Source of the DNA: Cohnella faecalis
GTDB lineage: Bacteria; Bacillota; Bacilli; Paenibacillales; Paenibacillaceae
Assembly (NCBI RefSeq): GCF_003570905.1
Contig: NZ_QXJM01000040.1
Location: 248,001-312,000, forward strand
DNA: 64,000 nt
Reading direction: 5' to 3'
Part shown: positions 44,772 to 54,011 of the stretch, one piece after another
How the letters are laid out: every line of letters begins with the position of its first letter
How positions within the stretch are numbered: position 1 is the first letter of the stretch
Made by a program: the position numbers and the translations under genes
Notes under the pieces: generated by a model
Told to the model about the DNA's origin: nothing
Database searches by the model: none
What the model saw: only the letters and a program-made list of their open reading frames with translations

Positions 44772-45563
44772 TTACCCCATTATCCCCAATTGGACTGGGG
44801 CTTGCCGATCCTTCACCAGCTTTAAGGTCGCTACAATCAAAAAGCTAACAATCACAAGCAGCAGCCATGAGCTCACCTTGCCAAAATGGACGATCCTCCA
44901 CGATACGGACTGATCCGGATATTCCCAGGCTCCGAAGAAAGTGGCGACATTTTCCGCTATCCAGATAAAAAGTCCGATCAGAACGAAAGAAAGCGCCAGC
45001 GGCATCCGATACCGTGTTCCACCGACCTCATACGTAACCCATGTCCGCCAAAATACGAGAAGCACAAGCGCCGACAGCCACCAACGAGCATCGATCCAAT
45101 AATGGTGGGAGAAAAAGTTTAAATAAATCATAGCAGCAAGCGGTACCACCACCGAGAACGGCGGCCATTTAATAAGCTCGACCTTCAACCGCCGCCACGC
45201 TTGGCAAAGATAACTCGCAACGCTCGCATACATGAATCCGCTGTATAACGGAACGCCGAACACCTTCGAGTACCCCTCCTCGGGGTACGACCATGACCCC
45301 ATATGCACCTTGAACAGCTCAAGTGCCAGGCCTATCAAGTGAAACATCGTAATAACCTTAACTTCATCGCGAGTTTCAAGACCGGAATGAACCATCCACC
45401 CTTGCATGGCGAGGCAAATGAGCAACAGCAAGTCATACCTCGGAAGCCAAGGAATCTGGATAAGCTGCGTTACGGCCAACGAAGCGAAAATAACAACGGG
45501 AAACAGACAAGACAAGGCTTGCTCCCAACCAAAGCGGATGAACTGCCTCAATGCCGCCTTCAT
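44772..45563 (-). CDS. DUF817-family membrane protein
   Basis: 263 residues with about eight hydrophobic segments; the family pattern HMGSWSYPEEGY and the FFSHHYWIDARWWL loop are visible. Function unknown in the family. ATG 45563 overlaps the TGA of the XRE regulator (ATGA), so it is translationally coupled. A remnant of a second copy is found at 37,980. Confidence 0.85.
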   Translation of the reverse strand: MKAALRQFIRFGWEQALSCLFPVVIFASLAVTQLIQIPWLPRYDLLLLICLAMQGWMVHSGLETRDEVKVITMFHLIGLALELFKVHMGSWSYPEEGYSKVFGVPLYSGFMYASVASYLCQAWRRLKVELIKWPPFSVVVPLAAMIYLNFFSHHYWIDARWWLSALVLLVFWRTWVTYEVGGTRYRMPLALSFVLIGLFIWIAENVATFFGAWEYPDQSVSWRIVHFGKVSSWLLLVIVSFLIVATLKLVKDRQAPVQLGIMG

Positions 45564-45784
45564 GATTTCTTCTCACCATCTAAATTTACGTATTCTAAAA
45601 TATCCCCAGGCTGGCATTCTAATGCTTTGCAAATTGCCTCTAAAGTCGAAAGCCTAATTGCTTTTGCCTTTCCATTTTTCAATATAGAAAGGTTAGCCAT
45701 CGTTATTCCAACCCTCTCCGAAAGCTCCGTGACGCTCATTTTCCTTTTAGCCAGCATCACATCGATATGGATTATCATGGCCAT
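45560..45784 (-). CDS. Small XRE-family HTH regulator (YozG-like)
   Basis: 74 residues: a Cro/C1-type helix-turn-helix with LSERVGITMANLSILKNGKAKAIRLSTL and CKALECQPGDILEY. These tiny regulators typically accompany DUF2975 membrane proteins, as here (11 bp upstream). ATG 45784 has GAGG eight bases upstream; a GTG at 45793 is the alternative. Confidence 0.88.
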   Translation of the reverse strand: MAMIIHIDVMLAKRKMSVTELSERVGITMANLSILKNGKAKAIRLSTLEAICKALECQPGDILEYVNLDGEKKS

Positions 45785-45794
45785 AATGATCACC

Positions 45795-46277
45795 TCAGAC
45801 CGTTAAGTCGTTTTCTGATTTTATATCTATGGCATTTTTTAATAGCTTTTGAAGAACGGCAGCAAAAACTGCAATTACTATGGAAGTAAAAATGATGACC
45901 AGTCCGATCACTATGATACCTGGAGCATCCTCTGCCTCGGCTATGAGATAAAAGAGCGGCAGGCCTAATGCATAAAAGGTACTGACTGTGATTGCACAGT
46001 ATTTTATATCCTTTAATGCTCTTACAGACAACTCCGAGAAAGCTTTGTTCTTGTCAATATAGCTTAAAAGCTTAAAGGCTTGATACAGAGCAAAGTAAAA
46101 AGGTATCGCCGCTGCATAGAAATCAATGAAGACGAGATATTTCAAATAAGCAGCATCCGGATACAATTCCACTGCATAATTCCCTATCTCAGGCACCAGA
46201 AATAGGCACAAAGCAAAAATCGGAATTCCAATAAGAAAAATAGATACCTTCAGAAAAAGTGTTGTTCCCCGTTCCAT
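45795..46277 (-). CDS. DUF2975 membrane protein
   Basis: About 160 residues with four hydrophobic segments and the FELSVRALKDIKYCAI-like cytoplasmic loop (here AFSELSVRALKDIKYCAI) of DUF2975. Paired with the XRE regulator downstream. ATG 46277 lies eight bases after GCGGGG. Role unknown. Confidence 0.85.
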   Translation of the reverse strand: MERGTTLFLKVSIFLIGIPIFALCLFLVPEIGNYAVELYPDAAYLKYLVFIDFYAAAIPFYFALYQAFKLLSYIDKNKAFSELSVRALKDIKYCAITVSTFYALGLPLFYLIAEAEDAPGIIVIGLVIIFTSIVIAVFAAVLQKLLKNAIDIKSENDLTV

Positions 46278-46380
46278 AAAATGCACCCCGCTTCGTTTTG
46301 ATCAATTTGATATTATTACAAAATTTATCGTTTTACAATATATTTTAATTGTTACACAATTCATAAAGATTGTTTTGCAT

Positions 46381-46424
46381 AAAAAAAACGATCTCCCCCA
46401 GTGGAATGCCGGGGAAAGATCGTT
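46381..46424 (-). terminator. Rho-independent terminator of the monooxygenase gene
   Basis: AACGATCT...CCCC pairs with GGGG...AGATCGTT; on the minus strand eight T residues follow. It lies 92 bp beyond the stop of the gene at 46,516. Confidence 0.88.
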
Positions 46425-46515
46425 GCATAAAAAGTCTTTTTGCTTGTGAAGGGCGCGGTCACCGCCGGAGTCGCGCTCCTCTCTTCATCTACATGCTGTA
46501 CCGCAGCCGCATCGC

Positions 46516-47874
46516 TTAAGGCCGCGCCGTTGGCGCGACTTCCGCCATCTGCCGGCCGGTCGGCAACGGCAAGCCAAGATGCTCCCGCAACGTTCGGCCG
46601 GTGTACTCCGTACGATAGATGCCGCGGCTCTGCAATTCGGGCACAACCTTGTCCACGAAGTCGTCCAGACCGCCCGGCAGCAGAGGAGGCATTAAGTTGA
46701 AGCCGTCCGCCGCACCCTCTCGCAGCCACCGTTGCAACTCGTCCGCAATCTGCGAAGGCGTGCCCGCGAAGGTGTAGTGGCCTCGGCCGCCGGCGGTGCG
46801 GATAATCAATTCGCGGATCGTCAGACTCTCCCGGCGCGCCAGATCGGTCAACAGCTGGAAGCGCGACTTCAATCCCCGGATTTCGCTAATGTCCGGCAAA
46901 TCCTTCAAGGGCACGAGGCCGTCGATCGGATAGAGGGACAAGTCGATCTGCAGCAGGTCGGACATCGTACGCAAGCCGTACGCAGAGACCGACAATTCGT
47001 TCAGCTCCCGCTCCTTGCGCTTCGCGTCCTGCTCCGTGTCGCCGATGATCGGCACAAAGCCCGGCAACAGCTTCAAGCTTTCGGATGGACGACCGAACGC
47101 CTTCAAGCGCCTTCTCATGTCCTCGCAGAAAGCCAGCGAATTTGCCATCGTAGACTGCGCCGTGAAGATGACCTCGGCCAGCTCCGCGGCGAATTGTCGG
47201 CCTTCCTCGGACGAGCCCGCTTGCACAAGCACCGGGTACGTCTGGGGAGAGCGGGGGAGATTAAGCGGTCCTTTGACGGAGAAATATCGGCCCTCATAAT
47301 CCGCCGGCAGAATTCGCGAGCGGTTCGCGTAGACGCCGGATGCCTTGTCGATGACGAGCGCGTCTTCGGCCCAGCCGTCCCATAGCCGCTTTGCGATCTC
47401 CACGAACTCCCGGCCTTGGTCGTAGCGTTCCTGATGCTCGGGATGGCGATCCCGGCTAAAATTGTGCGCGGTAGCGTCGCCCGTCGACGTGACGATATTC
47501 CATCCCGCGCGGCCTCCGCTGATGTGATCGAGCGATGCGAACTGGCGCGCCAACGTATAAGGCTCGTTGTACGTCGTCGAAGCCGTCCCCGTCAATCCGA
47601 TTCGTTCCGTCGCAGCCGCCAGCGCGGACAGCAGCGTTATCGCTTCCAACTGAGGAATGACGCGATTCTCGATCGTATTAGCCAGGCGATACTTCGCGGC
47701 GATGAAGACCGAGTCCATCTTGCCCCTCTCGGCGGTCCGGGCCAGATCGCGGTAATATTGAAAATCGGTCGCTGCTTCCGGCCGAGCGTCCGGGTGTCTC
47801 CACGACGCCTCGTGGTGACCGGTGCTCATGATAAATAAGTTCAGGTGAAGCTGTCGTTCGGTGTTGCTCGTCAT
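46516..47874 (-). CDS. FMN-dependent monooxygenase, NtaA/SnaA/DszA family
   Basis: About 452 residues of the bacterial-luciferase-like fold in its NtaA/SnaA/DszA branch: LFIMSTGHHEASWRHP at the N-terminus, AKYRLAN, EPYTLARQFASLDHISGGRAGWNIVTS, and PVLVQAGSSEEGRQFAA. Such enzymes use FMNH2 from a partner reductase to oxidise chelators (NTA, EDTA), sulfur compounds or siderophore-like substrates. ATG 47874 has AAGGGG seven bases upstream. A near-perfect Fur box sits ~55 bp upstream, so the enzyme is probably iron-repressed. No flavin reductase gene is adjacent. Confidence 0.9.
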   Translation of the reverse strand: MTSNTERQLHLNLFIMSTGHHEASWRHPDARPEAATDFQYYRDLARTAERGKMDSVFIAAKYRLANTIENRVIPQLEAITLLSALAAATERIGLTGTASTTYNEPYTLARQFASLDHISGGRAGWNIVTSTGDATAHNFSRDRHPEHQERYDQGREFVEIAKRLWDGWAEDALVIDKASGVYANRSRILPADYEGRYFSVKGPLNLPRSPQTYPVLVQAGSSEEGRQFAAELAEVIFTAQSTMANSLAFCEDMRRRLKAFGRPSESLKLLPGFVPIIGDTEQDAKRKERELNELSVSAYGLRTMSDLLQIDLSLYPIDGLVPLKDLPDISEIRGLKSRFQLLTDLARRESLTIRELIIRTAGGRGHYTFAGTPSQIADELQRWLREGAADGFNLMPPLLPGGLDDFVDKVVPELQSRGIYRTEYTGRTLREHLGLPLPTGRQMAEVAPTARP

Positions 47875-47930
47875 CTCGATTCCCCTTCCATTGATAGTCA
47901 TTCTTCCTCCATTTACCATTATATTAATAA

Positions 47931-47945
47931 TGATAATCAATATCA
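47931..47945 (-). promoter_or_regulatory. Fur box upstream of the FMN monooxygenase
   Basis: TGATAATCAATATCA matches the 7-1-7 Fur consensus at 14 of 15 positions. It lies between the start codon region and the unassigned 47,946-48,110 spacer, in which I see nothing else. Confidence 0.75.
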
Positions 47946-48110
47946 ATAACGAGGTGAATTAATGTCGAGAAAAGGGCCGCAACAGTTCGCCTCCCGGCAA
48001 CCTGTCACAGCCCTCCAACCCGCTTCCGATGCGGCCTTACGCCTTTCCCTCTTCCCCCATCGCGATCGGATTCTCGCTATACGAAATCCAATCGCTCCAA
48101 TAGATCGTAA

Positions 48111-48992
48111 TTAATCAGCTGAATTTATCTCAATCTTTTTTCTTACTGGCATCCAAATTTCACTATATACATTTTCCGAAGTACCATTGTGCTTTGTAAA
48201 AGAAATCCCAGGTATATCTGCTGCTTCATAACCTGAAGAAGGCAACCACTCCGAATAAATTTTGGCGGTAGTTTCTTGAAGCGTAACAGGAAATGGTCCT
48301 TGATTAGGGAAAATGGCCCATAAGCTTTCTTCAATAGAAAGTTGTTCTAAATCATCGAATGTATTTTCTTTTGTAGTTGCAAATCCAATCATATGAGTCA
48401 AGTTTCCTTTTTCTTCTAAGAAACCTTCATCAAATTCATAAGATACATTCAAGACTTGATGAGGATATAAATCAGCTAATTGATGCATTTCATTTCTTTG
48501 CTGTTCGGTAATGGACTGGGCTAGTTCCAAGATAGCATGATTTACACCTTCGAATTGAATGGGCACTCTTTTCGATACACCTACGATATTAAACTTCTCT
48601 TTCTTCTCGATTTTGAATTCCATTGATATTCCTCCTCTTATATCTATGAAAAATAAAAATTTGGGAAATGATTTTTGAATTTTGTTTTTAGTTACTTCCG
48701 AAGGTAAAAAACCACTCCATTCACGAAAGGCTCTTGAAAATCCTTCTATCGATTGAAAACCATATTTATAGGCAATATCCGTCACTCTTGCTCCGTTAAT
48801 TAATTCAACATTTGCAACGGATAGTCTCCTATTCTTGATATACTCGCTCAATGACATTCCAGCCATATACGAAAACATTCTTTTAAAATGATAATCAGAT
48901 AGTCCTACAATTCTAGATATATCCTTTCCAGAGATTTCTTCCGTCAAATGTGTTTCAATGTAGTCCATTAAATGATTGAGTTGTTGTAACAT
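48111..48992 (-). CDS. AraC-family regulator with GyrI-like effector-binding domain
   Basis: 293 residues. AraC-type double HTH at the N-terminus (about 1-105; FKRMFSYMAGMSLSEYIKNRRL, VTDIAYKYGFQSIEGFSRAFREWSG) and a GyrI-like effector domain (about 120-290; EKKEKFNIVGVSKRVPIQFEG, SLWAIFPNQGPFP). Markedly AT-rich compared with its neighbours, hinting at transfer from a low-GC Bacillus relative. The start at 48992 is behind GGAGG-like AAGGAGGGA. Ligand unknown. Confidence 0.9.
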   Translation of the reverse strand: MLQQLNHLMDYIETHLTEEISGKDISRIVGLSDYHFKRMFSYMAGMSLSEYIKNRRLSVANVELINGARVTDIAYKYGFQSIEGFSRAFREWSGFLPSEVTKNKIQKSFPKFLFFIDIRGGISMEFKIEKKEKFNIVGVSKRVPIQFEGVNHAILELAQSITEQQRNEMHQLADLYPHQVLNVSYEFDEGFLEEKGNLTHMIGFATTKENTFDDLEQLSIEESLWAIFPNQGPFPVTLQETTAKIYSEWLPSSGYEAADIPGISFTKHNGTSENVYSEIWMPVRKKIEINSAD

Positions 48993-49068
48993 TCATTTCC
49001 CTCCTTTATAAATACATTTTATTGGCAAAATTTATTATTCGCTCGATATTTTATATACGGAATTTATC

Positions 49069-49115
49069 AAAAAGGTCACCCTGTTGATGCTCCTTACTCA
49101 TCAATAGGGTAACCT
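49069..49115 (-). terminator. Terminator of the catalase gene
   Basis: GGTTACCCTATTGATG pairs (with mismatches) with CATCAACAGGGTGACC and is followed by TTTTT on the minus strand, 24 bp after the stop. Confidence 0.85.
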
Positions 49116-49138
49116 TCTATCGTGAACATAGACTGATA

Positions 49139-50770
49139 TTAATAACCATCCGTTGCGCGGCTTTTTTTCACCGAGTCTTTTACGGCTTGATTCGCATCTA
49201 ACGAGCCTTGGCCATATTTCGAGATACCCGCATCACGGCCTGGAGCTGTGTACTCCGTTTTCATTTGTTCGATTTCTTTGGTTTTCTTCTCGATGCCTTC
49301 CTTCACACGGCGACCATATTCTTCATCGGCTTGCGTGAAGTGTCCGATCATGGCCTCTTGAATGCGTTTATCACATACCGCAAGCGCTTCGGACAGATTT
49401 TTGATCAACTCCTCGCGCTCCCAGTCATCTAATTTACGGTACGTCTCACCCGCTTGGCCATAATTGTTCGGGCGATCGATAGGCGCGCTCATCACCGCCG
49501 CGTTATAAGAAGGTTGGTGCGGGGGACGATTTTCTTTACTTGCTTCCTCAAAGCCGCCGATCAGGGACGGTTCATAATTAATATGCGGACTTTCTCCAGA
49601 CTCCTTCGGGTCGCGGATATCCATTTGGCCCCGATCCTGGTTCGAACGAACTGGCGCTTTCGGCGCATTCACAGGCAATTTAAGATAGTTGGCACCAACA
49701 CGATAGCGCTGCGTGTCGGAGTAAGAGAAGGTGCGGCCCTGTAGCATTTTATCGTCGGAGAAGTCCATTCCATCGACAAGAACTCCTGTACCGAAAGCGG
49801 CCTGCTCAATCTCCGCATGGAAATCCACCGGATTGCGATCAAGAACCATTCGACCGACCGGCCGCCAAGGAAACTTATCTTCCGGCCAAAGCTTCGTATC
49901 ATCAAGCGGATCAAAATCGAGTTCCGGATGGTAATCGTCCTCCATGATTTGTACAAAAAGCTCCCACTCCGGAAAATCCCCTCGCCCAATGGCCTCATAT
50001 AAATCTTGTGTCGCATGCCCAACGTTTTTCGCTTGTATCATGTCAGCATCTTCTTGGAGCAAATTGCGGATCCCTTGCTTCGGTTCCCAGTGATACTTTA
50101 CCAACACCGCATCACCTTTGTCATTTACCCACTTATAGGTGTTTACGCCGGACCCCTGCATATAGCGGTATGTTGCAGGAATCCCCCAGGGGGAGAACAA
50201 GAATGTAATCATATGGGTTGCCTCAGGCGTACGGGAAACAAAGTCAAACATCCGCTGTGGATTAGGTACATTCGAAACCGGATCCGCCTTAAAGGCATGG
50301 ATCATATCGGGAAATTTCATCGCATCGCGGATAAAGAAAATTTTCAGGTTGTTCCCTACCAGATCCCAGTTACCGTCCTCCGTATACATTTTTACAGCAA
50401 AGCCGCGTGGATCTCTTGCAGTCTCCGGTGAATCCTTCGCCCCTGCTACGGTAGAGAACCTGACCATTAACGGCGTCCGCTTTCCGGCCCCGGAAAATAC
50501 TTTCGCCCGTGTATATTTCTCTACAGGCTCGTTCCCAACCTTCCCATAGGCTTCAAAATACCCGAACGCCCCCGCCCCACGAGCATGGACCACTCGCTCC
50601 GGAACTTCTTCCCGGTCGAAATGAGAAATTTTTTCGATAAAATGATAATTCTCAAGTGTAGCCGGTCCCCGATTACCGACGGTTCTGATGTTCTGATTAT
50701 CGGTTACAGGGTGGCCCTGACGCGTCGTCAATGTTTCACGATGTACGTCATTTGGGTTTTTCTCAGTCAT
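49139..50770 (-). CDS. katA: Monofunctional heme catalase
   Basis: 543 residues. The distal His lies in [19 protein letters not shown] (near 61), the Asn in [12 protein letters not shown] and the proximal heme Tyr in [14 protein letters not shown]. The length and the C-terminal extension fit small-subunit (clade 3) catalases with an extra ~50 residues. It decomposes H2O2 in the cytoplasm. ATG 50770 follows GGAGGTGG. I saw no clear PerR box in the short upstream region. Confidence 0.94.
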   Translation of the reverse strand: MTEKNPNDVHRETLTTRQGHPVTDNQNIRTVGNRGPATLENYHFIEKISHFDREEVPERVVHARGAGAFGYFEAYGKVGNEPVEKYTRAKVFSGAGKRTPLMVRFSTVAGAKDSPETARDPRGFAVKMYTEDGNWDLVGNNLKIFFIRDAMKFPDMIHAFKADPVSNVPNPQRMFDFVSRTPEATHMITFLFSPWGIPATYRYMQGSGVNTYKWVNDKGDAVLVKYHWEPKQGIRNLLQEDADMIQAKNVGHATQDLYEAIGRGDFPEWELFVQIMEDDYHPELDFDPLDDTKLWPEDKFPWRPVGRMVLDRNPVDFHAEIEQAAFGTGVLVDGMDFSDDKMLQGRTFSYSDTQRYRVGANYLKLPVNAPKAPVRSNQDRGQMDIRDPKESGESPHINYEPSLIGGFEEASKENRPPHQPSYNAAVMSAPIDRPNNYGQAGETYRKLDDWEREELIKNLSEALAVCDKRIQEAMIGHFTQADEEYGRRVKEGIEKKTKEIEQMKTEYTAPGRDAGISKYGQGSLDANQAVKDSVKKSRATDGY

Positions 50771-50863
50771 AAATTTGCCACCTCCAAATTTTTCATATTT
50801 AGACTACCCAGGTTTGGGAATCTAATGCAGTCGCGGGGTTGAAAAATTCCTCGTGGGAAGTGC

Positions 50864-50890
50864 AAAAGGCACCCGGACGGGTGCCTTCTT
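50864..50890 (-). terminator. Bidirectional-type hairpin terminator
   Basis: AAGGCACCC pairs with GGGTGCCTT; T-rich on both sides (TTTT on the minus strand, TTCTTT on the plus). Located between the response-regulator gene and the catalase promoter. Confidence 0.75.
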
Positions 50891-50921
50891 TGCCTATGAA
50901 CAGCCGTATGTCTTTTTCCAT

Positions 50922-51566
50922 TCACATGAAGGTCTGCAAACGCACGATCGCCTGCACGCGATCCATAACTTCCAGTTTGCCATAGAGATTGCTGATATAA
51001 TTGCGGACGGTACCCTCGGAAATGTACATCGCGGCTGCAATTTCCCTATTGCTGTACCCTTTCATAACGAGCTCGGCCAATTCCTTTTCCCGATCGGTCA
51101 ATTGGACGCTTTGATGATTGGCTGCTGCCGAAGGACGGTCCAACGCCATCTGCGTCATGCGAGTCGCGAGCTTGGCAGCTACAGCCGAAGGCAGGATAAA
51201 CTGGCCGGACACGGTATCGCGGATCGCCGCGATCATTTTATCCACGTCCATATCCTTCAGCAAATAGCCGCTCGCTCCGTTCGCCATGCCGTCCACGATA
51301 TAGTTGTCATCAAGAAACGTAGACAGAATGAGGACGAATGTTTCCGGAATGGTTTGCTTGATCTGCTTCAATGCGGTAAGGCCGTCCATCTCCGGCATCT
51401 GAACGTCCATGATCACGAGAGTCGGATGAAGCCTCGCAGCAAGCTCGCATGCTTCCGCGCCGTTGCGGGCGATGCCGACGACTTCGATATCGTCCTCCAA
51501 ATCCAGAATGGTCTTTAAACCTTCTCTCGTCAGCATCTGATCGTCCGCTATAACAATGGTGATCAT
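50922..51566 (-). CDS. NarL/LuxR-type response regulator
   Basis: About 214 residues. Receiver domain (MITIVIADDQML; phospho-Asp in LVIMDVQMPEMDG; switch Thr/Ser in LILSTF; Lys in GYLLKDMD) and a C-terminal LuxR HTH (LTDREKELAELVMKGYSNREIAAAMYISEGTVRNYISNLYGKL). It partners the HisKA_3-type sensor kinase directly upstream. ATG 51566 is preferred; an upstream in-frame ATG at 51587 lies just after the kinase stop. Confidence 0.93.
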   Translation of the reverse strand: MITIVIADDQMLTREGLKTILDLEDDIEVVGIARNGAEACELAARLHPTLVIMDVQMPEMDGLTALKQIKQTIPETFVLILSTFLDDNYIVDGMANGASGYLLKDMDVDKMIAAIRDTVSGQFILPSAVAAKLATRMTQMALDRPSAAANHQSVQLTDREKELAELVMKGYSNREIAAAMYISEGTVRNYISNLYGKLEVMDRVQAIVRLQTFM

Positions 51567-51590
51567 ATATGGAACCCTGCCTCTCATTTC

Positions 51591-54011
51591 TTAGGTGTAA
51601 TGGGGTAATTGGATGCGAAGCAAGCTTCCTTTGTTCGGCTCGGAATCTATCTGAAGCGTACCTCTCAATTGTTGCACGCGATCTCTCATCATGTTAAGCC
51701 CAAATCCCATGGCAATGCGGCTCGCGCCTCTTCCGTTGTCGGCGAGGCTAAATTGCACCTGCGATCCATCATCCTCCAAGCGAAAATAAAATTCGTTGCT
51801 GTTGCCATGCCGGATGCCATTCGTTAATCCTTCCTGCAAGGCGTGATAGATGACCTTCTTGTGCATGAAAGACATGAGCGGAACAGGTTCGATCGACGCG
51901 TGTACGACAACTCCCGCGTTTCGCTCCGTGTCTTGAATAAGCTGCCGCAGAGACGCTTCGATATCGTAATACTTGTCCTCCTTCAGCATATGAACGGAAT
52001 TGCGGATCTCGCTCAAGCTGTGCCGGACAAGATCTTGAGCTTCCTTCAGCCGCACGACCGCACTGTCCATGTCTTTATGCAAAAGCCGTCTTCCCGCTTC
52101 GATCTGAAGAATGGTAGAGGTGAGGGTGTGTCCGACAATATCGTGAATCTCCTGCGCGATCCGGGTGCGTTCCGCATAGACCGTCGTTTCCGCCAACGCT
52201 TCCGAGGTAGCTTGCATAGATTTTTCCAGCGCGCTCGTTCGTTCCGCTACTTGATCCTCCAAGCTGCTCTTCAGAAATTGGATACCCGAATACAGCTTGG
52301 CATTGGCTATGGAAATCGCGCATTGGGAGCTAAGCAGCTTCAGTACGTCCAGCCGCTTCTCCGTAAATACCCCCGACGACAAATTGTTTTCCAAATATAG
52401 AAGGCAAATCAACTTGTTCTGATTCATAATCGGCAGGCAAAGCACAGATTTGAGTTCCTTGTGCTTGATGTAATCATTCCGTTCAAACAAGCCGCTGGCA
52501 GCAGCATCGTGCAGCACCACTTCTTCATTCGTTCTTGCCGTATAACTGATAATAGCTGCGGGAACCAGATGTTGGGCCTGTTCCAGCGGAATCGATTGGA
52601 TGCTAAGCTCCTCCGACGTTCCGTAAGCCTCGACCTTCCATCCATCATCATCCTCGAAAATCAGCGCGCCGTACTCCGCCCCTGCATTCTGCAACATGAT
52701 CCGCATAAGCATCCGCAGCAGCTTGTCCATTTCCATTTCACCGGATAACGCTTGCGCGGACATGACGACGGAGAGATAATCGATTCGCTCCATATCGGTT
52801 TCCGTTTCCCGCTTAAGATTCAGCAAATGGCCGTACTTCGTCTCCATATCCGCTGTTTTGGCAAGCGCTCCCCACTTCCGGTACGACTCATAAGCTTCAT
52901 TCATATAGAGCTTTGCAAGCCGAGTCTTTCCCCTGGCGATTCCATGCTTGGCATAGCACTCCGCGGCCGCTCCTGCGTCATGAAAATATCCATTGGCGCG
53001 AGCCGTATCCCATGCTTGCTCGTACAAAGTCTCCGCCTGACGATCTTGATGTCTCAGCGACGCCGCTTCCGCCTTGGCCAGCAAGTACTTGTGCAAGCAG
53101 TGTTCAGGAGAGCGGCGCGCCATGGTCTTCAGTCTTTTCAAGCACCGACGAATATGAAGCCAATCCTCTGCTTGCTCCCGCTTAGTCCTTGCAGCGTATC
53201 TTTCCTTCAGAACCAACACCCGATAGTAGTCATGGCTGGATGAATCCAGCAACGGCTCCGAGCGCGATTCGGCGAGCCGCATGCATCCTTCAAGCGCAAA
53301 ATAGGCTTTCTCATATTGACCGAAGAAATAACCGGTTACATATTGATAAATATAGACGGACTCCTGGAGAAAATGGTCGTCGTCGCCGGGCACCTCCTCG
53401 ACGAACGACTTCGATTGAATGTCGATTTCGGCATAAGGATCATCCGCCTCTTGATAGCCCGTCAGATCCAGAATCATACGGGCTAGAACAGCCGCCTGCT
53501 TCCCATGCAGGATATTGTTGTTGCGTTGCAAATGAGGAAAATAATCCAGGAGCCTGCGATAAATGTCTTTGAGCGGATGGCTGAATTGAAAAAGCAGCGC
53601 GCAATTGACCAGCATGCTTTGGTTGGCGCTCCACAGATCGCCGGATTGCAAAGCCGACTTGCTTACATAATCTGCGGATATCGGCAAAAAGTCCGGCTCA
53701 TACCGTCTCCAGCTGTCATAGCACACCGAGAAGGATGTCACAGCCAATGCGTGCAGCCTCGAATTCGGCTTGGACACCTTGCAAGCGAGTTTCCCCCACC
53801 GATATGCTGCTTCCTGCCGATGAAGCTTAAAGTTCAACACCATGGCATAGCCGACGAAACCGACAGAGGCTTCCGGCGTCATGCCATATGTTATCGTCAG
53901 CTCCAGCATCATTAGAATGGAGGAGAACCATCCGTTCTTATCCAGCACGAAACTGGCATGGCTCGCATAATCCAGAACAGACATCGCCGCTCGAAGCCGT
54001 TCGTCCGTCAT
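51591..54011 (-). CDS. Large sensor kinase, C-terminal half: TPR-like, GAF, HisKA_3, HATPase
   Basis: About 806 residues from ATG 54011. Helical TPR-like region (about 1-390), GAF domain (about 420-580; EYGALIFEDDDGWKVEAYG, VLCLPIMNQNKLICLLYLEN), a coiled coil, then the HisKA_3 box RIAQEIHDIVGHTLTSTILQ with the phospho-His and an HATPase with LADNGRGASRIAMGFGL. Its start overlaps the stop of the upstream half (ATGA). Families with this architecture are single ~1700-residue proteins; adding one C to the four-base run at 54013-54016 fuses both halves as EEYPPMTDERL. It may therefore be a frameshifted single gene rather than two. Confidence 0.85.
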   Translation of the reverse strand: MTDERLRAAMSVLDYASHASFVLDKNGWFSSILMMLELTITYGMTPEASVGFVGYAMVLNFKLHRQEAAYRWGKLACKVSKPNSRLHALAVTSFSVCYDSWRRYEPDFLPISADYVSKSALQSGDLWSANQSMLVNCALLFQFSHPLKDIYRRLLDYFPHLQRNNNILHGKQAAVLARMILDLTGYQEADDPYAEIDIQSKSFVEEVPGDDDHFLQESVYIYQYVTGYFFGQYEKAYFALEGCMRLAESRSEPLLDSSSHDYYRVLVLKERYAARTKREQAEDWLHIRRCLKRLKTMARRSPEHCLHKYLLAKAEAASLRHQDRQAETLYEQAWDTARANGYFHDAGAAAECYAKHGIARGKTRLAKLYMNEAYESYRKWGALAKTADMETKYGHLLNLKRETETDMERIDYLSVVMSAQALSGEMEMDKLLRMLMRIMLQNAGAEYGALIFEDDDGWKVEAYGTSEELSIQSIPLEQAQHLVPAAIISYTARTNEEVVLHDAAASGLFERNDYIKHKELKSVLCLPIMNQNKLICLLYLENNLSSGVFTEKRLDVLKLLSSQCAISIANAKLYSGIQFLKSSLEDQVAERTSALEKSMQATSEALAETTVYAERTRIAQEIHDIVGHTLTSTILQIEAGRRLLHKDMDSAVVRLKEAQDLVRHSLSEIRNSVHMLKEDKYYDIEASLRQLIQDTERNAGVVVHASIEPVPLMSFMHKKVIYHALQEGLTNGIRHGNSNEFYFRLEDDGSQVQFSLADNGRGASRIAMGFGLNMMRDRVQQLRGTLQIDSEPNKGSLLRIQLPHYT

